From Chitinophagaceae bacterium (lineage in GTDB: Bacteria; Bacteroidota; Bacteroidia; Chitinophagales; Chitinophagaceae): 64,000 nt of DNA. Below the pieces are notes generated by a model. It worked only from the letters and a program-made list of their open reading frames with translations, did no database searches and was not told the DNA's origin. A program made the position numbers and the translations under genes. The stretch's first letter is position 1, and each line of letters opens with the position of its first letter. Location: contig CANGIY010000001.1 of assembly GCA_947454235.1 (NCBI GenBank), forward strand, positions 186,001-250,000, given 5' to 3'. Shown piece by piece: positions 52,834-62,072 of the stretch.

Positions 52834-53583
52834 TTACTTGATTCTATACCTAAGACCTATAGTTTCAGGTAAGAAAACCATTTGATACTTTGTTGTTCCG
52901 TGGTTGTCAGCAACATCGTTTGTAGTCATTGTAGTCATGTTTACATATCGTGCACCCAATTCTACATTCACACCAAAGCGAGGGGCGAAATAATAAGTAT
53001 AGCCTAATTGAAGACCAAGACTGTAACCAATACCGGCACCGTAGTTGTAAGAAGAAATATAACGATAGTTTGAATCAGGTAGTGAATTGTAATGGCTGTA
53101 CCCGGTTGATCCATCGCTCACAGTAGTGACAAGACCAGCTAGTGCACCTGCATAGAAGTAAGATTTTACATACCCTTTGTACTTATCGTACTTAGTGAGG
53201 GTATAGTTCAATTGCACAGATTCTGTGAGGGCTGGTGAGCCAATGCCAATTGTGATACCAGTGTTTTTAAGGCTTGATCCAAACGTATATGGATTGCTCC
53301 AAGTACCAAATGCCTCCCATTTCCTCCAACCCAGATCAAAATTGACGTTCCAGTTTTCGTTGATGCCGTAAATCACCTTAATCGACATATCCTGAACGAA
53401 CTCAGTGCGTGAGCCGGAATAGTTTTTTTCAGGGCCTAATGGGCGAGAAATAGTGCTGGTACCGTAGTTAATCCCCACATCCCAACGACGCTCTGGCGGA
53501 CGGTTGCGCCAAGTTTGCGTTTGTGCATTTACCGAACCGGCAACGCTTAATAAGGCAACGGCAGAAAGCAGAAATCCCTTCAT
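52834..53583 (-). CDS. Small outer-membrane beta-barrel protein (OmpA/PorT-like)
   Basis: The 249-residue product has signal peptide MKGFLLSAVALLSVAGSVNA and then alternating amphipathic strands (WDVGINYGTSTISRPL, MSIKVIYGINENWNVNFDLGWRKW, GYSLGLQLGYTYYFAPRFGVNVELGARYVNM). It ends with aromatic LRYRIK, as expected for an 8-to-12-stranded barrel. The Bacteroidota 'outer membrane beta-barrel' families have this size. An exact TAnnTTTG element (TAGATTTG, 53611-53618) lies 27 nt upstream of the ATG. No partner is evident and the function is unknown. Confidence 0.82.
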   Translation of the reverse strand: MKGFLLSAVALLSVAGSVNAQTQTWRNRPPERRWDVGINYGTSTISRPLGPEKNYSGSRTEFVQDMSIKVIYGINENWNVNFDLGWRKWEAFGTWSNPYTFGSSLKNTGITIGIGSPALTESVQLNYTLTKYDKYKGYVKSYFYAGALAGLVTTVSDGSTGYSHYNSLPDSNYRYISSYNYGAGIGYSLGLQLGYTYYFAPRFGVNVELGARYVNMTTMTTNDVADNHGTTKYQMVFLPETIGLRYRIK

Positions 53584-53610
53584 TTTTTGAATGAATGTTT
53601 AATTAAACTT

Positions 53611-53618
53611 CAAATCTA
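53611..53618 (-). promoter_or_regulatory. -7 promoter element of the small barrel gene
   Basis: The minus-strand TAGATTTG matches TAnnTTTG exactly, 27 nt upstream of the ATG. Confidence 0.5.
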
Positions 53619-53692
53619 TGCAATTTCACTAAAATGAGGAAACGCAAAACAAAAAAACAGGGATAAAAACCATTTAACCATCAACTTAGTAC

Positions 53693-54034
53693 CTACAAAT
53701 CGGTGAATACAATTATGAAACCTACTATGAGCATCAGAAGCATACCGCTGAAGAAGATTACATCAGCAAAGTTTTCAAGTCTTTCATTGTCATTTTTACG
53801 CAGGGAAAGATAGGACAGTAGTGCCGAGAGTATGAACATGAAATTAGCTACAGCAAGCACCTCATCGGCCTTTGTGCCTGATGATGCATCCATTGTTTTA
53901 AAGAGCGCGATGATGGTGATGCATACACCAATCATAGTCGTAGAGCCGCCAAAAATGTGGTGCGCAACATTTTTTCTATTGTTTTTTTGAATACTATTTT
54001 CGAAGGGAGCCATAAGCGAATCAATTATACTCAT
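53693..54034 (-). CDS. Small membrane protein with three predicted segments, unknown function
   Basis: The 113-residue product has hydrophobic segments at about 28-46 (FGGSTTMIGVCITIIALF), 61-79 (VANFMFILSALLSYLSL) and 90-110 (VIFFSGMLLMLIVGFIIVF). The N-terminal 25 residues are hydrophilic and contain KNNRKNVAHH. I do not recognise a family. The frame is long relative to chance in this AT-rich stretch and has a membrane-protein composition on both sides of a hydrophilic loop, which supports it as a real gene. No promoter match is seen. Confidence 0.65.
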   Translation of the reverse strand: MSIIDSLMAPFENSIQKNNRKNVAHHIFGGSTTMIGVCITIIALFKTMDASSGTKADEVLAVANFMFILSALLSYLSLRKNDNERLENFADVIFFSGMLLMLIVGFIIVFTDL

Positions 54035-54139
54035 TGATGTAGCGTTTATTCTTGAGATTCGTCAATTCAAGTGCGGTTTAAATGCGTTGCGGTTTTGGGA
54101 TTTCTTTATCACTACCCAAAATTCCCTTAGTTTAGCACT

Positions 54140-54736
54140 ATGAACTACCTCGGACATGCGGTTTTATCTTTCAACCAGCCTGAAGTGATTACCGGCAATA
54201 TGATTGGCGACCATGTAAAGGGGTTGGCGGCTAAAAATCGTTTTCCGGCGGGTATATGGGCGGGTGTAATGCTGCACAGGAAAATAGATGGTTTCTCTGA
54301 TGCTCATCCTGCGGTTAAAAGGGTGAAAGTACTGTTCCGGGAAGATTATGGGCTTTATTCGGGTGCTATTATGGATACCATTAACGATCATTTTTTGGCA
54401 AATGACCCGGTTTTCTTTTCTGGTGAGCAGGAGCTTGTGCAGTTTGCGAACCACGTTTACGACTCAATAGAAGCAAACAGAGATCACCTGCCTGATGGTT
54501 TTAAGGTGTACTTTGAATACATGGTGCGCCAGAATTGGCTGTTAGGTTACCGTAACTTAGGGGGTATCAAAAAAGCACTAGGAGGCTTACATCGCCGTGC
54601 CAAACATATGCCCGATCCTGAAAAAGCGTATGAGATTTTTATTACAAATTTTTATCAGTTGAATAATGCCTATTTTGAACTGATGGGAGATCTTACGAAA
54701 TATGCAAAGTCTGAATTGGCCATATTGACGCAATAA
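54140..54736 (+). CDS. ACP phosphodiesterase-like protein (AcpH/DUF479 family)
   Basis: The 198-residue product matches the AcpH family from the first residue: MNYLGHAVLSF, GNMIGDHVKG, GIWAGVMLHRKIDGFSDAHPAV, DTINDHFLA. The conserved His/Asp residues in these motifs are those of the HD-like metal site. AcpH removes 4'-phosphopantetheine from acyl carrier protein in E. coli. In Bacteroidota the family member may have a different partner, so the reaction is family-based inference. TAGTTTAG (one base off TAnnTTTG) ends 4 nt before the ATG. Confidence 0.85.
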   Translation: MNYLGHAVLSFNQPEVITGNMIGDHVKGLAAKNRFPAGIWAGVMLHRKIDGFSDAHPAVKRVKVLFREDYGLYSGAIMDTINDHFLANDPVFFSGEQELVQFANHVYDSIEANRDHLPDGFKVYFEYMVRQNWLLGYRNLGGIKKALGGLHRRAKHMPDPEKAYEIFITNFYQLNNAYFELMGDLTKYAKSELAILTQ

Positions 54737-54761
54737 AAAAAGCTGCCCCGAAAGGCAGCCT
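54735..54761 (-). terminator. Terminator for the thioredoxin-like gene
   Basis: The stem gctgcc / ggcagc, with a six-base loop, is followed on the minus strand by a run of seven T. It lies between the convergent ends at 54736 and 54787. It resembles the GCTGCC hairpins at 10765 and 13187. Confidence 0.75.
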
Positions 54762-54786
54762 ATATTTTACCCGAAATAATACTGAA

Positions 54787-55377
54787 TTAGTGACCAGCAG
54801 GTGGTGCACCTGCATCAGCGCCTTTCCATTCATTTTTAAAATTCTTTTGCCATTCAGCCCAAGGAGTTGATTTATAAGCGTTCGTTGCAAAGAATTTTGC
54901 AATGCATTCAAATTGCTCTACTGTAAAGTAGTTAGGAATAGGCTGCGGGTTTTGATAAAGTGGCTCCATAAAACAACTCGTAGGGAAAGCAAGTTTTCCA
55001 TTCATGAGTTGGTATGCCAGTGTATTTGATTTTTTATCAGCGTCGTAGTACCATTCCTGGCCCATGAAACGGAATTTGTCTTTGCGTTCAGCATCAAAGT
55101 GTACACAGTAAAAATTTTCGTTCATATATTTTACAACGTCGGGGTTGCTGAATGTTGTAGCGTCCATTCTTTTGCACCATCCGCACCAGTCGGTATAAAA
55201 ATCAATATATACACGTTTAGGGTTGGCTTTCATTTTCATCTGTAGTTCATCCATGGTCAACCAATTGATGTGCGTTTTATCGCCTTCCTTTGGTTGTGGT
55301 TCCGGCTTTTTAAAGCTCATGAATGCAGCAGGTATTGCTATGAGTGCAAATACTGCGAGTAAATAGAATTTTTTCAT
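54787..55377 (-). CDS. Periplasmic thioredoxin-fold protein (CGWC)
   Basis: The 196-residue product has an N-terminal signal/anchor (FYLLAVFALIAIPAAFMSF). A thioredoxin fold follows with DFYTDWCGWCKRMDATTF as the active site (C-G-W-C) and FPTSCFME as the cis-Pro region. The region after it, YFTVEQFECIAKFFATNAY, is helical. The CGWC motif is seen in thioredoxin-family proteins of the DUF255/TlpA-like group. The gene shares a short divergent region with ubiX. Function is likely disulfide exchange in the periplasm. Confidence 0.87.
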   Translation of the reverse strand: MKKFYLLAVFALIAIPAAFMSFKKPEPQPKEGDKTHINWLTMDELQMKMKANPKRVYIDFYTDWCGWCKRMDATTFSNPDVVKYMNENFYCVHFDAERKDKFRFMGQEWYYDADKKSNTLAYQLMNGKLAFPTSCFMEPLYQNPQPIPNYFTVEQFECIAKFFATNAYKSTPWAEWQKNFKNEWKGADAGAPPAGH

Positions 55378-55422
55378 TGCAGAATAGAAATATTAAGGCA
55401 ACGAATTTACGATTTATCCATG

Positions 55423-55430
55423 TAGTTTTG
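55423..55430 (+). promoter_or_regulatory. -7 promoter element of ubiX
   Basis: TAGTTTTG matches TAnnTTTG exactly and is 20 nt before the ubiX ATG (55451). A minus-strand TAAATTCG (55402-55409, one mismatch) probably serves the thioredoxin-like gene. Confidence 0.5.
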
Positions 55431-55450
55431 CTAAATCCGATTTAAAAATT

Positions 55451-56008
55451 ATGATAAAAATAGCGGTTGCAGTATCAGGTGCCAGTGGTTCAATTTACGC
55501 CAAAGTGTTGTTAGATCAGCTCACAAAAATGAAAGATATGGTGGCTGAGGTGAGTTTGGTAATGACCGGCAACGCTGAGACAGTGTGGGAACACGAACTT
55601 GACAATCGCGATTTTGAGAAATATGAAGTTCGGCGTTGGACACAAGATAATTTCTATGCACCCTTTGCGTCGGGCAGTTCCGATTATAGTGCGCTCATTA
55701 TTTGTCCGTGCAGCATGGGTACACTGGGGCGCATCGCAGGGGGCATAAGTAATGATCTCATTACACGGGCCGCCGATGTAATGCTGAAAGAGCGAAGGAA
55801 ACTAATATGTGTTGTACGCGAGACTCCTTACAATTTGATTCACTTGCGCAACATGACTGCTGTGACCGAAGCAGGAGGTATTATTTGCCCAGCAACCCCC
55901 TCTTTTTATAGCAAGCCTGTAGGCCCTGAGGAGATTGCATTTACTGTGGTAAGTAGGGCTTTGCACCTTGCCGGGGTGAATGCCCCAGCCTATAAATGGG
56001 GTGAGTAA
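55451..56008 (+). CDS. ubiX: Flavin prenyltransferase
   Basis: The 185-residue product is the normal length for UbiX. MIKIAVAVSGASGSIYAK holds the FMN-binding Ser, and IICPCSMGTLGRIAGGISNDLITRAADVMLKERRKLICVVRETPYNLIHL is the conserved active-site stretch. A final segment, PATPSFYSKPVGPEEIAF, matches the family C-terminus. UbiX attaches a dimethylallyl group to FMN to make prenylated FMN for UbiD-type decarboxylases. No ubiD gene is seen near it. The gene is monocistronic by its position. Confidence 0.95.
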   Translation: MIKIAVAVSGASGSIYAKVLLDQLTKMKDMVAEVSLVMTGNAETVWEHELDNRDFEKYEVRRWTQDNFYAPFASGSSDYSALIICPCSMGTLGRIAGGISNDLITRAADVMLKERRKLICVVRETPYNLIHLRNMTAVTEAGGIICPATPSFYSKPVGPEEIAFTVVSRALHLAGVNAPAYKWGE

Positions 56009-56100
56009 CACGTTTTAATGTATCATTTTCAGGCAGGGTATTACACGTTAAAGAAAAAAGCTGTAGTTTGTAAACCTATTTCAAAGGTGTGCTACTACGC

Positions 56101-58320
56101 ATGAAGAAAGCGCTGAATAACCTTTATTACTTCCTCCCGGTTCAATTATTATTGCTGCATTTCAGGCGCAACCAATTGCTATTGAGTTTTTGGCTGATTA
56201 TAGTATTGACAATTACGGGGCATTTCGCAGCGCATTTCGGTGCATCGGCACTTTTGCTTGCCCCCGAATATTTAGGGCGCATCAATTTCACTGCTATGTT
56301 TTTGTTTGGTAGTGCCCTGGCTGTGTTTTTCATGACCTGGCACATAACCACCTTTATCATTCATACCAAACGGCTGCCTTACATGGGCGCTACACGACAT
56401 GCATTTTCGGTCTACTGCCTCAATAATTCGTTGGTTCCAGTAGTATTCCTGATATTTTATTCTGTAGCGTCTATAAGGTTTCAAATCGTCAATGAGCACA
56501 ATACTGTTCTCTGGATCCTTAAGTTGCAAATGGGTTTTTACCTTGGCATTACCTTTGTGATAAGTGTTTCATTCCTGTACTTTTTTAGGGTCAGCAGAGA
56601 CTTTTTCAAAAGTACATTGACTATGATTGCACGCCCTTACGTCTGGAGGCGGTTTATTCCTCGCGATAATCTAGACTATGAGCCTGATGTGCTTCCTGTT
56701 CGGTCTTTTGTTTCATCTAATTTGAAAATCGAGAAATGCGAAGACTATGCCCCGTATCACCCAAGGGTTATGAACACCATCATGAGCAGGCACCACCGCA
56801 ATGTAATATTTGCTGCGTTTTTCTCGTATGTTGGTTTGTTCGTTATCGGTCAGTTCATGGACTACCCTTTTTTCCGGATTCCTGCCGGGGCGGGGTTTGT
56901 ATTACTTTTCTCTATTTTCATGGGTTTTGTAGGTGCATTTAAGTATTTCATGAAAAGCTGGGAGGCGCTTGGCTGGCTTTCTTTTGCTATACTGCTTTCA
57001 CTTGCTGTAAGTAATAAAATACTCGATTTAAGGTCGGTGGCATACGGAATCGACTATAAAAACAAAAACTCTTACAGACCTTACGATTACGACACATTGC
57101 GCGCTCTGTTTACCCCGGAAAAATATTATGCCGATAAAGCCATAGCAGAAGCAAGGTTAGATGCTTGGGAGGCAGGACTGCCATCAGGTGATACCGCTCC
57201 GCTTGTTGTAGTTTCAACCAGCGGCGGAGGGCTTAGATCTACCTATTGGACATTTAATGTATTACAATACCTCGATAGCCTTTCCGGCGGAGCGTTATAC
57301 AAGCATACAGTATTAATGACAGGAGCATCAGGTGGGATGATTGGTTCAACATATTGGAGAGCATTGCACGAAGCAGCTAATAAAGGACTGGTCAATAATG
57401 TGTACGAACGGAAGTACTCGGATAATGCCGGAAAGGATTTATTGAATGCCGTCATTTTCTCGCTCGCAACTGTCGATTTGATTTCGCCAATCAATAAAAT
57501 TTCATTTGAGGGTAATACTTACCATCGTGACAGGGGCTATGCATTTGAGCACGAACTGGTAACCAATACCGAGGGACTACTGAGTAAAACAATTGGATAC
57601 TACACAGAGGCAGAGTCTAAAGGGAAAACTCCGCAGTTAATAATTAGCCCTACAATCATCAATGATGGAAGAAGGCTCATTATTTCAACTCAGCCTGTCA
57701 CATTTCTTACTCAACCTGAATATTCTTTAAAGTCCGAACATCCCCCAATCGATGCTGTTGATTTTCAAGCTTTTTTGCAGGGACGCCATCCTGAAGAATT
57801 GAAGCTTACTTCGGCATTGCGTATGAATGCTACTTTCCCTTTCGTTTTGCCCGAAGTGAAGTTGCCGGCAAAGCCATTTATAAATGTAATGGATGCAGGA
57901 TTGCGCGATAATTTTGGGATGGAGTTGGCAAACAGGTATTTGTTTGCAATGCGCGACTGGGTAGCAAGGCATCAACGGAAAATCATAGTTATTGAAATAC
58001 GCGACAGCCGCGAGTTCGATGTAATTTTACCTGCGCCCGAATCAGGTTTGGGTAATATGTTGGTCGACCCGTTGTTTGTCATTCAAAACGACTGGGAAGC
58101 AATACAGTCTTACAAGCATTCTTTTATGAAAGAATATTCCCCATATTTCCTTCAGCATAAAGTTGATTATGTAACTATATCGTATGTACCCAAGGAGACG
58201 ACCAAATTTGCTGCCCTTAACTTTCACCTCACCACCAACGAAAAGCAAGATATTTACCAGTCATTGTTCAATCGTGAAAACCAGGCACAGTTCAATCATT
58301 TGCAATCAAAGCTGAAATAA
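56101..58320 (+). CDS. Patatin-like phospholipase with polytopic N-terminal domain
   Basis: From the ATG at 56101 the product has 739 residues. The first ~310 hold about six to eight hydrophobic segments (for example LLLSFWLIIVLTITGHFAAHF and RNVIFAAFFSYVGLFVIGQF). After a hydrophilic linker, the patatin domain shows the oxyanion stretch STSGGGLRS, the nucleophile elbow GASGGM with S410 and the acid D598 in MDAGLRDN, where classical patatins have DGG. The order and spacing fit a Ser-Asp lipid acyl hydrolase. The combination suggests a membrane-embedded lipase acting on envelope lipids. The substrate is not known. Confidence 0.85.
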   Translation: MKKALNNLYYFLPVQLLLLHFRRNQLLLSFWLIIVLTITGHFAAHFGASALLLAPEYLGRINFTAMFLFGSALAVFFMTWHITTFIIHTKRLPYMGATRHAFSVYCLNNSLVPVVFLIFYSVASIRFQIVNEHNTVLWILKLQMGFYLGITFVISVSFLYFFRVSRDFFKSTLTMIARPYVWRRFIPRDNLDYEPDVLPVRSFVSSNLKIEKCEDYAPYHPRVMNTIMSRHHRNVIFAAFFSYVGLFVIGQFMDYPFFRIPAGAGFVLLFSIFMGFVGAFKYFMKSWEALGWLSFAILLSLAVSNKILDLRSVAYGIDYKNKNSYRPYDYDTLRALFTPEKYYADKAIAEARLDAWEAGLPSGDTAPLVVVSTSGGGLRSTYWTFNVLQYLDSLSGGALYKHTVLMTGASGGMIGSTYWRALHEAANKGLVNNVYERKYSDNAGKDLLNAVIFSLATVDLISPINKISFEGNTYHRDRGYAFEHELVTNTEGLLSKTIGYYTEAESKGKTPQLIISPTIINDGRRLIISTQPVTFLTQPEYSLKSEHPPIDAVDFQAFLQGRHPEELKLTSALRMNATFPFVLPEVKLPAKPFINVMDAGLRDNFGMELANRYLFAMRDWVARHQRKIIVIEIRDSREFDVILPAPESGLGNMLVDPLFVIQNDWEAIQSYKHSFMKEYSPYFLQHKVDYVTISYVPKETTKFAALNFHLTTNEKQDIYQSLFNRENQAQFNHLQSKLK

Positions 58321-58483
58321 ATGAGGTAAAAGAGCAGTAATTTTTGCTTTTTGAGCCCCCAAAAGCGGCAAAAGTGATTGAGTTATCTGTCACTCAAGAA
58401 ATAAATGTTGAGCCCATTCAAATAAAATGTATTACTTTTCGGTTCTTTAACTAAATTTACGCTCAATTAAGTTGCAGGTAATT

Positions 58484-59257
58484 ATGTCCAAAAAATTTTT
58501 ACCCCTTCTAGCTACAGCGTTTGTGCTTCTGACTATGTTGTTTTCGTGCAACAAGACAAAGACTGTAAGCGGAGACCCTACTAAAAATTATTTTCCGATT
58601 CGCCTCGGTGCCTACGTAAGTTACGAGGTTGATTCCACTATATACATGAGTGATAGTTGTAAGCAATACGAGACTAGAACTCAGGTGAAATATGCCATCG
58701 ACGATACTTTCCGCGATGCACAAAACAGGTTGTCATACATCATGAACGTTTACACGCGTTGGAATGATTTGACTCCTTGGGCTTCTCATGGTACAATTTT
58801 AATTACTCCCGATACAATTTATCCTACTATCCTGCCTCCTCCGGCTGGTGTACCTACAAGCTGTATCCTGATGAATCAGGATGGAAACACAATTCAGAAA
58901 ATGGTGTTCCCAATGCAAGAAGGTATTACATGGGATGGTAACCAGTTTGTAAACTATCTTGACGGTACTAATAACTACCTGAAAAACTGGATGTACACTT
59001 ACGAAAACGTAGGTAAGAATTACAACAACGGTAAAATCAATTTTGAAAAAACTGCTACTGTTTTAGAAACAGATCAGTCAGTAAACTACCCGCACTTAGA
59101 TTCTGCTGTTTCAGCATATAGAATTTATTCAAAGTCGGTTTATGGATACAATGTTGGTATGATTTACCGTGAGTACACGCACTGGAATTACACAGCCTAC
59201 AATGCAAAGTGCGTTGGTGGTTTCTCAGTAATTATGCGTGCTTTCGACCACAACTAA
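58484..59257 (+). CDS. Lipoprotein of unknown function
   Basis: From the ATG at 58484 the product has 257 residues, with a hydrophobic N-terminus ending TMLFSC (lipobox). The mature part begins NKTKTVSGDPTKNYFPIRLGAYVSYEVDSTIY and contains several Tyr-rich strands, YRIYSKSVYGYNVGMIYREYTHWNYT, as in uncharacterised Bacteroidota lipoproteins with a beta-barrel-like fold. The following subtilase gene starts 13 bp after its stop, so the two are likely cotranscribed. No function is offered. The 160 bp upstream hold no gene, only a small ttgagt / actcaa hairpin at about 58378-58397. Confidence 0.72.
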   Translation: MSKKFLPLLATAFVLLTMLFSCNKTKTVSGDPTKNYFPIRLGAYVSYEVDSTIYMSDSCKQYETRTQVKYAIDDTFRDAQNRLSYIMNVYTRWNDLTPWASHGTILITPDTIYPTILPPPAGVPTSCILMNQDGNTIQKMVFPMQEGITWDGNQFVNYLDGTNNYLKNWMYTYENVGKNYNNGKINFEKTATVLETDQSVNYPHLDSAVSAYRIYSKSVYGYNVGMIYREYTHWNYTAYNAKCVGGFSVIMRAFDHN

Positions 59258-59270
59258 GCCTTACAATTTT

Positions 59271-60929
59271 ATGGCGCGAATTCGGATAGTTTTACTATTT
59301 GTTCTATTGCTGAATTCGCTGGAAGGGTTTTCCGAGCAATTTGCTTATCGTGTCAATTTCAGGGCACGTACAAGTGATTTTACGCTTGCTGATTCCGCTT
59401 CTTTTCTATCTGCACGTGCACTTGCGCGTAGGGCTAATTTTTCTGTAGTTGTTGATAGTAGCGATTTGCCACTTGGAAGGGCTTTCGTCGACACTGTTTT
59501 AGCCCGCACAAACGGTAAATTACATTTGGTTTCCAAGTGGTTCAATTTCTGTGTAGTTTTAGTGAGTGACTCAATCGCAATGCATCATCTCGATGGGTTG
59601 TCTATTGTAAGTAGTTATTCTTTAGTAGGTCATTACGATACATATCTGCACAACAATCCGCAAAGTGTAAATGCCGGTTCTTTCGTAGCAGCAAGAACTA
59701 CTGCACACACCGGGGCTTATTTTGGTCAAACATGGGTGCAAACACTCATCGTGAAGGGTAACTACTTAACCGACCTGGGATTAAATGGTAATGGTAAACT
59801 GATTGCGGTTTTGGATGGAGGGTTTTCAGGTACCAACACACACCCATGTTTCGATAGCTTGCGCAATGCCGGCCGAATAGTAGATCATTACAATTTTGTA
59901 TTGGATTCCACATTTGTGTATTCATACGATATTCATGGAACTTCTGTATTATCAACCATCAGTGCCAATGTGCCGGGTGCATTTGTAGGAACAGCAACAG
60001 GAGCTTCAATTGCGTTGTATGTATCAGAAGATGTAAATTCAGAACAACCCATTGAGTTGCTGAATATGGTTGCTGCAATGGAACGTGCCGATAGTTTGGG
60101 TGCTGATGTAATTACATCGTCACTTGGTTACAATACCTTCGATAATTCGGCGTTTAATTTCAACTTTTCTTCTGATTTCGATGGTGCAACAACTATTGCT
60201 GCAAAGGGTGCTAATAAGGCATGGAGTAAGGGTATATTCTTTTGTGCTTCTGCCGGTAATGAAGGTGGCGGGCCCTGGAACAGAATACTTACACCCGGCG
60301 ATGCTGATAGTGTTATGACCATTGGTTCGGTTGATTATGCGGGTCATTGCCCATCAACCAGTGGGTATGGGCCAAATGCGGCAGGTCAGGTTAAACCCGA
60401 TGTTTGTTTGTTGGGTGAGGGTGCTGCTGTGGCTTGGGGAACTGGTTATTTTAATTCGAACGGAACATCATTTTCTACACCTCAGGCTGCAGGGTGGGTA
60501 GCTTGTTTGATGCAAGGCAATCCGACTACGAGGCCTTCTGTAATCAAAAATGCCATCATTCGGTGTGCAAGTGAATACCTGACACCCGGTAATCAATTGG
60601 GTTATGGTATTCCTGATTTTCAGTGCATAGCAGATAGCCTGCCAACTACGCATATTGTTGAGTTAAGTAAAACGCCGTTTGCTATTGAGCTACCCAATCC
60701 GGTTTCGTCTACAGTAAATATTGTAGTAGATGTGTCTTCAGCGCAGTTCGTTGATTTTAGAATTACTGACATTTCAGGTAGGTTATTCACGGCGTTTAAG
60801 TCATTCGTTGAAGCTCATTCAGGAAGTCCGATTTTGGTAGATGTAAGCAGTTTCAGTAAGGGTATTTACTTATTGCATGCTATTTCCACCGATGGGCACC
60901 AGGAAGTAATTAAAGTGCTGAAAGATTAA
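59271..60929 (+). CDS. Second subtilisin-family (S8) peptidase with T9SS sorting domain
   Basis: From the ATG at 59271 the product has 552 residues, starting MARIRIVLLFVLLLNSLEG. An inhibitor-like propeptide region lies at about 35-130. The catalytic triad is D182 (AVLDGGFSG), H222 (DIHGTSVL) and S400 (NGTSFSTPQAAG). The C-terminal ~80 residues end YLLHAISTDGHQEVIKVLKD and look like a T9SS type A domain; the usual YPNP motif here reads ELPNP. It is a distant relative of the subtilase at 10801. It follows the lipoprotein gene by 13 bp. Secreted endopeptidase is the expected role. Confidence 0.92.
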   Translation: MARIRIVLLFVLLLNSLEGFSEQFAYRVNFRARTSDFTLADSASFLSARALARRANFSVVVDSSDLPLGRAFVDTVLARTNGKLHLVSKWFNFCVVLVSDSIAMHHLDGLSIVSSYSLVGHYDTYLHNNPQSVNAGSFVAARTTAHTGAYFGQTWVQTLIVKGNYLTDLGLNGNGKLIAVLDGGFSGTNTHPCFDSLRNAGRIVDHYNFVLDSTFVYSYDIHGTSVLSTISANVPGAFVGTATGASIALYVSEDVNSEQPIELLNMVAAMERADSLGADVITSSLGYNTFDNSAFNFNFSSDFDGATTIAAKGANKAWSKGIFFCASAGNEGGGPWNRILTPGDADSVMTIGSVDYAGHCPSTSGYGPNAAGQVKPDVCLLGEGAAVAWGTGYFNSNGTSFSTPQAAGWVACLMQGNPTTRPSVIKNAIIRCASEYLTPGNQLGYGIPDFQCIADSLPTTHIVELSKTPFAIELPNPVSSTVNIVVDVSSAQFVDFRITDISGRLFTAFKSFVEAHSGSPILVDVSSFSKGIYLLHAISTDGHQEVIKVLKD

Positions 60930-60955
60930 AAAACTTATCTTCGAAGAATATATTT

Positions 60956-61402
60956 ATGAAAAGGACCTTGGGATTACACTTTTTGTTACTCGGTATATCA
61001 GCAATATCGGGTTATCTCATGTCTCAGATGTCTGCGATTGGGCGCATAGGTATCAATTTAATGCACAAAGAGCTCAAGTTTTTGCAAATATGGTGGCAGG
61101 GTGCATTAGTGGTTTATGTTGTGCTTTTTGCATTGTACATCCTTCAAAGTATTTTTCATAAAATATTGCCAATAGCGGTTGCACGCTTCATTCATATCGT
61201 ACTATTCGGGGCCGCTATCGGTGGGCTTTACTTTACGTACAACGATTTTGCTGATGATTTTACGCACAAACTCATGAAACAGCGCTTTCATATAGGAGCA
61301 TATCTGTTTTGGTTTGGGTGGATGGTAATCTGCGTCTATTTCACATTCCTTCCTGCTGAACGGGTTACAAATAAAGGTAGTAAGGCGTCAACAGACGCTT
61401 AA
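60956..61402 (+). CDS. Small polytopic membrane protein, unknown function
   Basis: The 148-residue product has four hydrophobic segments (about 5-22, 48-68, 73-92 and 115-132). Between the second and third is a short charged loop, and after the third is the segment NDFADDFTHKLMKQR. I do not recognise a family. Its 3' end overlaps the convergent trmN6 gene by 38 bp. It follows the subtilase gene by 26 bp on the same strand and may be cotranscribed with it. Confidence 0.7.
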   Translation: MKRTLGLHFLLLGISAISGYLMSQMSAIGRIGINLMHKELKFLQIWWQGALVVYVVLFALYILQSIFHKILPIAVARFIHIVLFGAAIGGLYFTYNDFADDFTHKLMKQRFHIGAYLFWFGWMVICVYFTFLPAERVTNKGSKASTDA

Positions 61403-62072
61403 AGGCATCGGTATATTCTTCCTTTTCTTTTATGGTGAGTACCTCAATCTGGCAATCAGTTTTTTTTGTGGCGAATAGTCCCACACAACGTTTTACTGCT
61501 GATGTTGGTGTATGTTTAATTTCCAGTTTGCGGAAAAGGCACAAGTTGTTTTTTGCTGCAATTTCGGTGAATATTTGAAACTCATTGGTAGGCAATAAAA
61601 TCGATAGAACACCCTCTGGTGCCAAAACTTCAATTGCGATTCGAACTAAATCATCGAATTGAAGAGTGGCGTTGTGTCGTGCGTTTGTTGCGGCAGCAGA
61701 ATTATTTTTAAGGCTGTCAATGAAAAACGGCGGGTTGCTGATAACCATGTCGTATTGGCGAGTAAAATGGTATTCAGTAACATCGGCATGTATAGCATTT
61801 AGGTTTGGTGCCCACGCCGAGCGTTCAAAGTTTTCCTTTGCTTGTAACGCTGCATTGTTATCGTACTCAATTGCATCAATCACAGAGTTGTTTGCTTTTT
61901 GAGCGAGCATTAGCGCCAGCAAACCGGTTCCCGTGCCAATGTCAAGGATGTTTTTTTCATTGTCGGAAGTGGGTGTCCAGGCGCCTTGTATGCACGCATC
62001 GGTGGTTACCTTCATGGCGCACCGCTCCTGGTGTATTTCGAATTGTTTGAATTGAAAGACTGAGTTGCCCAT
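61365..62072 (-). CDS. trmN6: tRNA1(Val) (adenine(37)-N6)-methyltransferase
   Basis: The ATG at 62070-62072 overlaps the tsaD stop by one base (TAATG), which points to coupled translation. The 235-residue product has the SAM-binding motif LDIGTGTGLLAL, the N6-adenine catalytic motif NPPFF, and the family N-terminus FQFKQFEIHQERCAMKVTTDACIQGAW. The C-terminal AVKRCVGLFATKK strands close the fold. The enzyme methylates adenosine 37 of tRNA-Val. Its neighbour tsaD modifies position 37 of ANN-decoding tRNAs, so the two make a sensible tRNA-modification pair. Confidence 0.9.
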   Translation of the reverse strand: MGNSVFQFKQFEIHQERCAMKVTTDACIQGAWTPTSDNEKNILDIGTGTGLLALMLAQKANNSVIDAIEYDNNAALQAKENFERSAWAPNLNAIHADVTEYHFTRQYDMVISNPPFFIDSLKNNSAAATNARHNATLQFDDLVRIAIEVLAPEGVLSILLPTNEFQIFTEIAAKNNLCLFRKLEIKHTPTSAVKRCVGLFATKKTDCQIEVLTIKEKEEYTDAFKRLLTPYYLYL

